Shown here piece by piece: positions 6,527 to 11,123 of a stretch of 11,123 nt of DNA. Every line of letters begins with the position of its first letter. The first letter of the stretch is position 1. The stretch is from Candidatus Nomurabacteria bacterium RIFCSPHIGHO2_01_FULL_39_10 (GTDB lineage: Bacteria > Patescibacteriota > Minisyncoccia > Phycocordibacterales > UBA9973). The stretch covers positions 2,131 through 13,253 of the forward strand of contig MFTJ01000009.1 of assembly GCA_001786805.1 (NCBI GenBank), written 5' to 3'. The notes beneath the pieces are model-generated. The model was not told the origin of the DNA, did not search any database, and worked only from the letters and a program-made list of their open reading frames with translations. The translations under genes and the position numbers were made by a program.

Positions 6527-7309
6527 TTATTTTTTGAAGTAGTTAACTGCGTTTTTAAAAATTTCTAATCCTTCACCCTCTTTCTTCCCTTTCTTGTTTT
6601 TATACCACATAGGGCTTTGGTGGGCAAACATTGCTCGCTCCGGATGAGGCATCATCCCTAGAACCCTCCCACTATACGCCAAAACACCGGCAATGTCATG
6701 ATCTGAGCCGTTTGGGTTTTTCTCAAGATTTTGAAATTTACAAATGTCTCCTTTTGTGTACACAAAAGCAACCTGTTTTTTCTTTTTCAGAATTTCATAT
6801 TCTTTCTCAGAAATAACATAATGTCCTTCTCCGTGCGCGATTGGCACTGATAATTTTTTGATTCCTTTGAGCCAAGGGCTTCTTGCCCCGCCTGACCCTA
6901 GGCGGGGTGAACCAACCACTTTCAAATCCAACCATCGGTCTATATATTTACCATTTTTATTATATGTCAGCGCGCCGGGAACAATTCCAAGATTGGTAAT
7001 AATTTGAAATCCGTTGCAGATGCCGATGAGAAGAGTATCGCGGGATAAAAATTCCGCCAGCTCTTTCGCCAGATGATTTTTAAATTTATTGGCATAAGCC
7101 TTGCCACTGCCCGTGTCGTCCCCATAAGAAAACCCTCCAGGAAAGACTAAAATCTGATATTTCTGGAGCATTTTTGGTTTGGCAATTAAATCATTAATAT
7201 GTACTATATCCGCCTGCCCGCCAGCCAATTCAAAAGCGAATTTTGTTTCTTCTTCGCAGTTCAGCCCATATCCGGAAAGTATTATGATTTTTGGTTTATT
7301 TTTTTTCAT
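6527..7309 (-). CDS. purQ: FGAM synthase glutaminase subunit
   Basis: Class I glutamine amidotransferase that supplies ammonia to PurL for converting FGAR to FGAM. It is 260 aa, longer than the roughly 225-230 aa of many PurQ proteins. Visible: IIILSGYGLNCEEET at the start, FPGGFSYGDD (56-65), the nucleophile in GICNGFQ (Cys98), IAHGEGHY (His159) and PHPERAMF (His222, Glu224). Part of the extra length is an 11-residue insertion (133-143) from a palindromic element, just before SPWLKGI. The gene starts 18 bp after the zinc-ribbon gene, with TATAGC 7 nt upstream of the ATG as a possible weak -10. Its stop abuts purF. Its partner purL is separated from it by two non-purine genes. Confidence 0.95.
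   Translation of the reverse strand: MKKNKPKIIILSGYGLNCEEETKFAFELAGGQADIVHINDLIAKPKMLQKYQILVFPGGFSYGDDTGSGKAYANKFKNHLAKELAEFLSRDTLLIGICNGFQIITNLGIVPGALTYNKNGKYIDRWLDLKVVGSPRLGSGGARSPWLKGIKKLSVPIAHGEGHYVISEKEYEILKKKKQVAFVYTKGDICKFQNLEKNPNGSDHDIAGVLAYSGRVLGMMPHPERAMFAHQSPMWYKNKKGKKEGEGLEIFKNAVNYFKK
6881..6913 (-). repeat. In-frame palindromic element in purQ
   Basis: A perfect 8-bp stem, CCCCGCCT / AGGCGGGG, around a 6-nt loop (6886-6907). It encodes GSPRLGSGGAR (residues 133-143) between LKVV and SPWLKGI. Ordinary PurQ and PurL glutaminase domains have only a few residues there before SPF/W.KG. Its sequence is unlike the other elements, so it is probably a third type. It is too far inside the gene to act as a terminator for purQ. 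Confidence 0.7.
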
Positions 7310-7327
7310 ATACGCTATAGCTGATAT

Positions 7328-9070
7328 CTAATATACTTCCTGTTGATAACACTTTTCACAATATACCATATCTGGTCTCTCTGGTGCATAGGTCGTTTTG
7401 AACTCTACCTCACACTTTTTCTCTGCATGAAAATGACTATTTTTCTCACACATGCACATTCTATCCCAAAGTTTAAGCGGATTTCTTAAATTTATGCGCG
7501 CATAGTGCCGACAATTAGGGCACAATCTAGGCAGAGGCAAATTCATTCGCTTGTAGAATTTAAATTCCTCTGGAATTATTTTAAAAGCTTCCGTGCATTG
7601 GTGTTTGCATGTGCCAGCATGACCGCATGCAATAACTTTGCCGATTACATCTCCACTCACATCGTTAATATTATCTGGTATGTCTTTATTTTCTATGTCA
7701 ATTTTATAATTTCTTTCTTCTGTGTCTTGCCATGAATACCCTTGTTTCAATGCCTCCTTTTTTGTTAATGGAAAATATTCTTGAGCAATAGTTTCGTTGT
7801 AAGCAAATGGTGAAAGTTCAGATGGAAAGAATTCCCCGTATTCATAAATTCTACCTTTTTTATCTATATACGGCACTATCTTCATATGCTGTATTATTTT
7901 CGGCAAAAGTTTCTCATATTCTTCTTTTGTGTATTGTTTATTTAAAATGCAGTAACTCTTTTTACGCAAGCCTTCACAGCCCAAAATATTTGAACATTCT
8001 CCGCATTCTTCATTGTAACGGGCATTTTGATTAAAAAGATTTCTCATACCAAAAGCCAAATTTGAGCCGCCAAAACCATGGGCAATCTCGTAAGCAAGCT
8101 CGCTGTTCCAGCCCTGAAAGGAGGTGTCGTAAACATCTTTCGCATGATTTCTGATGTAAAATAAATATTTAGAGTCTTCTGTTTGCGTGGAACTAAAAGA
8201 TGCATGGCTATTTCTGGATTCTGATAAGTCATCTCCATCAGAATTTACAGATTTATAAATACGAGCGTAACGATGAGGCAAAGATAATTCCAGTTCTGAT
8301 ATTTTTTTTAAAAATTCATTGTGTTTCTCATAACTTCCCTGATTTTCTGCTATAAATTTGTCATAATCCTCTTTTGAATATGGTTGGTTGAAAATATAAT
8401 GCTGTTTGTTTACCAGACTGACACAGCCAAAACAATTTATGCAGTTTCGACAGTCCACCAAATAAGAACTATCTACGCAGTCTTGAGAATACCTGCTAAA
8501 AAATAACTTGTTAGATGTTTTACATTCAAAATTTTCATAACTAAATTCTACTTTTTCACAAAAAGCGATATCTATTGAGTCGCGCGATTTTTGAATTTGA
8601 TTGCCAAAATAAACCCTTTCATTTTCTGCTCCTCCAAATAAAAGATAGCATTCTTTAAAATCTTTGCCATAGTTACAATAATCGCTTGAAATAAAATTCT
8701 CTCTATATAAATTTGCTCTCGGGACTGCTTTTTGAAGTGATTGCCATTGAGAAAAAAAGGGAATAGAAAAATCATACTTGCGTCCGTAGCTCATCACATT
8801 CCATTTGTCGGAAAACCAGCAATCGTAGCAATAAACTGTGAAAGGTCGGTCTTTATGATACAGGCTTATAATTTGCTTTTTACACAAAGCGCACTCGCGT
8901 CTGTAAAAGACTCTGTTGTTTCTGAAAAGCAGTCTTCTCTGAAATCTGCAATCAGGGCAAAAAGTCGGCGGAGAAACTTTTATCTTTTCATAAAAAGAAA
9001 AATCATCCGGCTCTATTATGAAATTACCTTTACAATTCTGGCATACCACATTTTGTGATTTATATTCCAT
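7328..9070 (-). CDS. Cysteine-rich multi-zinc-ribbon protein, unknown function
   Basis: A 580-aa soluble protein with no signal peptide or membrane segment. It has paired CxxC sites at each end. N-terminal: C10/C13, C38/C41, C60/C63, C81/C84. C-terminal: C482/C488/C492, C517/C520, C539/C541, C553, C571/C574. The two ends are related: both read FxIxP(D/E)(D/E)FxFY(E/K)(K/R) and then P..CP.CR. The middle has two related units around residues 207-238 and 356-388 (clustered Cys, then Y.I.N..Y(S/T)KE(D/E)Y). I associate this family with Parcubacteria-type genomes but know no function; RNA, DNA or protein binding are all possible. The start has only an A-rich leader. It lies between purL and purQ and has its own candidate promoter. 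Confidence 0.85.
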   Translation of the reverse strand: MEYKSQNVVCQNCKGNFIIEPDDFSFYEKIKVSPPTFCPDCRFQRRLLFRNNRVFYRRECALCKKQIISLYHKDRPFTVYCYDCWFSDKWNVMSYGRKYDFSIPFFSQWQSLQKAVPRANLYRENFISSDYCNYGKDFKECYLLFGGAENERVYFGNQIQKSRDSIDIAFCEKVEFSYENFECKTSNKLFFSRYSQDCVDSSYLVDCRNCINCFGCVSLVNKQHYIFNQPYSKEDYDKFIAENQGSYEKHNEFLKKISELELSLPHRYARIYKSVNSDGDDLSESRNSHASFSSTQTEDSKYLFYIRNHAKDVYDTSFQGWNSELAYEIAHGFGGSNLAFGMRNLFNQNARYNEECGECSNILGCEGLRKKSYCILNKQYTKEEYEKLLPKIIQHMKIVPYIDKKGRIYEYGEFFPSELSPFAYNETIAQEYFPLTKKEALKQGYSWQDTEERNYKIDIENKDIPDNINDVSGDVIGKVIACGHAGTCKHQCTEAFKIIPEEFKFYKRMNLPLPRLCPNCRHYARINLRNPLKLWDRMCMCEKNSHFHAEKKCEVEFKTTYAPERPDMVYCEKCYQQEVY

Positions 9071-9077
9071 ATCTTTT

Positions 9078-9146
9078 TTACAGCCTGCCCTGTACGAAGC
9101 TTTGCTTTCGTTCGGGGTTTTGACATTTTTTTGTTTCGCTTTTCAT
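9078..9146 (-). CDS. Possible 22-aa leader peptide or relic start of the zinc-ribbon gene
   Basis: A short open frame begins at the ATG about 6 nt after the predicted -10 and ends 7 bp before the zinc-ribbon ATG. Its first ten residues, MKSETKKCQN, resemble the opening of the zinc-ribbon protein itself (the VVCQNCK region), so it may be an old or alternative N-terminus. The remaining residues come from a hairpin-forming stretch. It is in a different frame from the downstream gene. It may be translated as a leader peptide or not at all. Confidence 0.3.
   Translation of the reverse strand: MKSETKKCQNPERKQSFVQGRL
9088..9117. repeat. Hairpin in the leader of the zinc-ribbon gene
   Basis: On the minus strand CCC..G.ACGAA.GC pairs with GCTTCGT.C..GGG around an AAA loop, with a bulged A and two mismatches. 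It lies in the 118-bp gap between the 236-aa gene and the zinc-ribbon gene, after the predicted transcription start. On the plus strand it is followed by TTTTGACATTTTTTT and so looks like a terminator, but no plus-strand gene ends here. It starts with CCTGCCC like the purD element at 4275-4311, so a distant relation is possible. Confidence 0.5.
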
Positions 9147-9147
9147 G

Positions 9148-9178
9148 ATAGTATAATAGACACGACCGTTGCCATTGT
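9148..9178 (-). repeat. 31-bp inverted repeat, copy B; likely promoter of the zinc-ribbon gene
   Basis: Inverted partner of 3124-3154 (30 of 31 identical). Here it is correctly placed to act as a promoter: TATTAT (9158-9153) or TATACT (9155-9150) on the minus strand puts the transcription start near 9146-9143, directly at the short frame upstream of the zinc-ribbon gene. No good -35 hexamer is visible, so the conserved GGCAACGGTCGTG may itself be a recognition sequence. TATAAT also reads on the plus strand (9152-9157). Confidence 0.7.
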
Positions 9179-9188
9179 GCTATTTTGA

Positions 9189-9899
9189 TTATAATTTTTT
9201 TGGACCATATAATTCTAAAAGTTTTTCTCTTGATATCTTTGTTTTTTCTGTGAGTTTACCATTTACATCAAGAATTACCTCAAAACCAAGAGTAGCTAAG
9301 ATTCTGTGTTTTTCTTGCACTAAAGAAGAATACCCAATTACTTCTCTGATATCCGCCAGTTCTTTTTCAGTTATCATTTTATTTGCCAAAACCCTCAATC
9401 CTTCTTTAAATGATTCCAAAAACGATTTTGCATTTTCAAAGAAAGTAATCGGTATATGCAAAACCGCTTGATTTTCTATGATTTCAAAACATAAACCTCT
9501 GCTTAATTCCTGATACCCCTTTCCTTGTATCGCTCTGTCTCGCAGTCTTTTTTCTAATTCTTCCAGTGATAAATATTTTGTCAATAACTCTATATGAATT
9601 TCAGTCGCTTTTTTTAGCAGAGATTCTAAATCTTTAATTTCATCTATGGCATTCAAAGTTTCAAATCTAGTTTTTATTTCATCTGTGGCTTCAGGAACAA
9701 TTTTTGTAGTGCCCTCGACAAGTTTATCTATAAAATTTCTTTTTTTATCACCCTTTACGGATTTTGGCCACTGCCATTCTCTTGTAACAAATGAATGTAT
9801 TAATCCAAACGCTCTCCTACGCAACTCAAAAATTCTTTTCTCCAGGAATTCAGGGTTGGGAGTCTGATTTAATGGATTTTTATTTATTTCTTCTTTCAT
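9189..9899 (-). CDS. Conserved-looking hypothetical protein coupled to purL
   Basis: A 236-aa soluble protein that I do not recognise. Residues 1-50 are charged and rich in Asn, Pro and Arg. Residues 84-122 are strongly helical and charged (possible coiled coil). The C-terminal part contains LHIPITFFENAKSF (147-160), then a helix and IGYSSLVQEKHRILATLGFEV (188-208). That last stretch weakly recalls the end of GNAT-like domains and of CPR hypothetical proteins ending in a lGF.V motif, but this is only an impression. Its ATG overlaps the purL TGA (ATGA, 4 bp), so it is probably translated by coupling with purL. A role in purine synthesis is not shown by anything in its sequence. Confidence 0.75.
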   Translation of the reverse strand: MKEEINKNPLNQTPNPEFLEKRIFELRRRAFGLIHSFVTREWQWPKSVKGDKKRNFIDKLVEGTTKIVPEATDEIKTRFETLNAIDEIKDLESLLKKATEIHIELLTKYLSLEELEKRLRDRAIQGKGYQELSRGLCFEIIENQAVLHIPITFFENAKSFLESFKEGLRVLANKMITEKELADIREVIGYSSLVQEKHRILATLGFEVILDVNGKLTEKTKISREKLLELYGPKKL

Positions 9900-11123
9900 T
9901 TTTGCGAATTAGAAAATTTATGGTAAATATTGTGCAGTTTTTTAACATTAGTATTAATTATTTTTTCTTTGCCGTTGGCGATAATTACTTTTTTATCTTT
10001 TGTAACTTTTCCCAGTTTTACATAGGAAACTCCTATGCAGATTTTTTCAAATTCTTTTACATTTTCTGGAGACACAGAAACTAAAATCCTGCCTTGACTT
10101 TCTGAAAATAGTTTAGCATCAGTCCCTAGTGACTTCCCTAGGGATTCAAGAGAAATTTTTGCGCCGAGCATTCCGCCTATGCTTGCTTTAGCTATCGCAA
10201 TTCCAAGACCTCCAGAAGTTATGGAAAGCGAAGAAGCCACTAATTCTTTTTGGATTGCTTTCTCTAATGCTAAATAAGTTTTTAGATTTTTTTCTAAATC
10301 AACTTTTGGAACACTTGCCCCGTACCAAGCTTGCTCTGGTGTGGGGCTGTTTCCAGCTTTCCCTAGCATTTTATAATATTCACTTGCGCTGAGTTCGTCG
10401 TTTGTCTCTCCTAATAAGTAAATCACATCGCCTACATTTTTTAATTCCGGCGAAACCGTTTTGTATAAATTTGACATAACGCTGATAGCTGAAATAAGAA
10501 GAGTCGGCGGAATGGAAATTTCTACAGGATTCCCTTTTTCATCGTAGCCTTTGAAGTCATTGAACATGCTGTCTTTTCCTGAAATAAAAGGGGTTCCATA
10601 GCCTACCGCACAGTCGTAGCAAGCTTTGACGGCTTCTACGAGCTGATATAGGCGCTTCGGGTCATTTGATGAGCACCAGCAGAAATTGTCCAATATAGCC
10701 AAATGTGAAAGCGTTCCTCCTGCTGCAACAACATTTCGGATTGCTGTATCTAGAGCGCAAGCCGTCATGTGATATGCGCTGATGTTTCCATAAGAAGGAT
10801 ATACTCCGTAGGATAAAACAACTCCCTTATCAGAATCTAAAACTGGACGAAAAACCTGGGCATCTGTATTTATTCTTCCTGGACCGGACAGTGGTTTTAG
10901 TACCGAAGAAGCTTGCACCTCATGGTCGTATTGTTCGGAAATAAAAGAAAATCCGCTGATGTTTTTTTCTGCAAGGAGATTTTCTAAATCTTTGGTAAGA
11001 CCCCTACCCAGCCTCCCCCTTAACAAGGGGGAGGAGAAAGGAGGGGGTAGAATATTTTCTGTTTTCAAATGATGTTTTGGTAATCCATTATGCAAAAACT
11101 CCATGTCCATATCCATAATCTTT
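9896..11123 (-). CDS. purL: FGAM synthase large subunit, C-terminal part
   Basis: Converts FGAR to FGAM with ATP and ammonia from PurQ. Only the C-terminal part is present; the frame stays open to the right edge (codons before ATG 11116 read Lys-Ile), so the ATG at 11116 is internal. Counting from it: MDMEFLHNGLP (3-13), typical of the linker into the second PurM-like half; SGPGRINTDAQVFRP; SYGVYPSYGNISAYHMTACALDTAIRN; GGTLSHLAILDNFCW; GYGTPFISGKDSMFND (172-187); and the late GGLGIAIAKAS. No glutaminase domain follows, in agreement with a separate purQ. Residues 24-40 are a palindromic insertion. The stop overlaps the next gene by 4 bp. Confidence 0.93.
   Translation of the reverse strand, partial: KIMDMDMEFLHNGLPKHHLKTENILPPPFSSPLLRGRLGRGLTKDLENLLAEKNISGFSFISEQYDHEVQASSVLKPLSGPGRINTDAQVFRPVLDSDKGVVLSYGVYPSYGNISAYHMTACALDTAIRNVVAAGGTLSHLAILDNFCWCSSNDPKRLYQLVEAVKACYDCAVGYGTPFISGKDSMFNDFKGYDEKGNPVEISIPPTLLISAISVMSNLYKTVSPELKNVGDVIYLLGETNDELSASEYYKMLGKAGNSPTPEQAWYGASVPKVDLEKNLKTYLALEKAIQKELVASSLSITSGGLGIAIAKASIGGMLGAKISLESLGKSLGTDAKLFSESQGRILVSVSPENVKEFEKICIGVSYVKLGKVTKDKKVIIANGKEKIINTNVKKLHNIYHKFSNSQK
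10999..11051 (-). repeat. In-frame palindromic element in purL
   Basis: A perfect 10-bp stem with a 3-nt loop (11012-11034; minus-strand arms CCTCCCCCTT / AAGGGGGAGG, loop GTT), flanked by CTACCCCCTCC and GGGTAGGGG that could form an outer stem. It encodes the Pro/Arg/Gly-rich stretch PPPFSSPLLRGRLGRGL, about 17 residues, in the loop after EFLHNGLPKHHLK. It closely resembles the purD C-terminal copy and the purN-purD linker copy. Confidence 0.85.

Noticed and set aside
9088..9135. Plus-strand hairpin plus T run as a rho-independent terminator
   Set aside because: No plus-strand gene lies upstream; on the minus strand it falls in the leader of the zinc-ribbon gene with no T run after it.

Overview
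This window looks like part of a compact, AT-leaning genome from the Candidate Phyla Radiation (Patescibacteria), most likely Parcubacteria/Paceibacteria. That placement is an inference. It rests on near-zero gene spacing, promoters that sit almost on top of start codons, a cysteine-rich zinc-ribbon protein of a type I associate with these genomes, and short GC-rich palindromes embedded in frame inside genes. The standard genetic code fits every gene. No tRNA, rRNA, CRISPR array, transposase or phage gene was found.

Almost everything here is purine nucleotide synthesis. On the left, guaA (minus strand, cut by the window edge) and guaB (plus) diverge from a 25-bp gap holding one near-symmetric -10 region. 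guaB is followed 12 bp later by purA, so the IMP-to-GMP and IMP-to-adenylosuccinate branches lie together. A long minus-strand series converges on them. In transcription order it is purL (C-terminal part only), a 236-aa unknown protein overlapping purL by 4 bp, a 580-aa zinc-ribbon protein with its own upstream region, purQ, purF, and a purN-purD fusion. purQ/purF abut and purF/purND overlap by 20 bp. Together these encode PRPP amidation (PurF), GAR synthesis (PurD), GAR formylation (PurN) and FGAM synthesis (PurL plus PurQ). purM, purE/K, purC, purB and purH are not in view.

The most unusual structure is a set of short palindromic elements inside the purine genes. One family (hairpin arms closing on a GTN loop between CTT/CT and AAG/AA, plus a GGG-rich tail) occurs three times: in purL, in the purD C-terminal region, and exactly at the purN-purD junction, in both orientations relative to the reading frame. 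Two other palindromes are inserted in frame in purD and purQ. All add about 11-19 residues without breaking the frame, much like Rickettsia palindromic elements. The copy at the purN-purD junction supplies the linker of the fusion protein.

Separately, a 31-bp sequence occurs twice as an inverted repeat with one mismatch. One copy is downstream of purA and the other upstream of the zinc-ribbon gene, so the pair brackets the 6-kb block zinc-ribbon/purQ/purF/purND. Its promoter-like core CTATTATAC also occurs in the guaA/guaB promoter.
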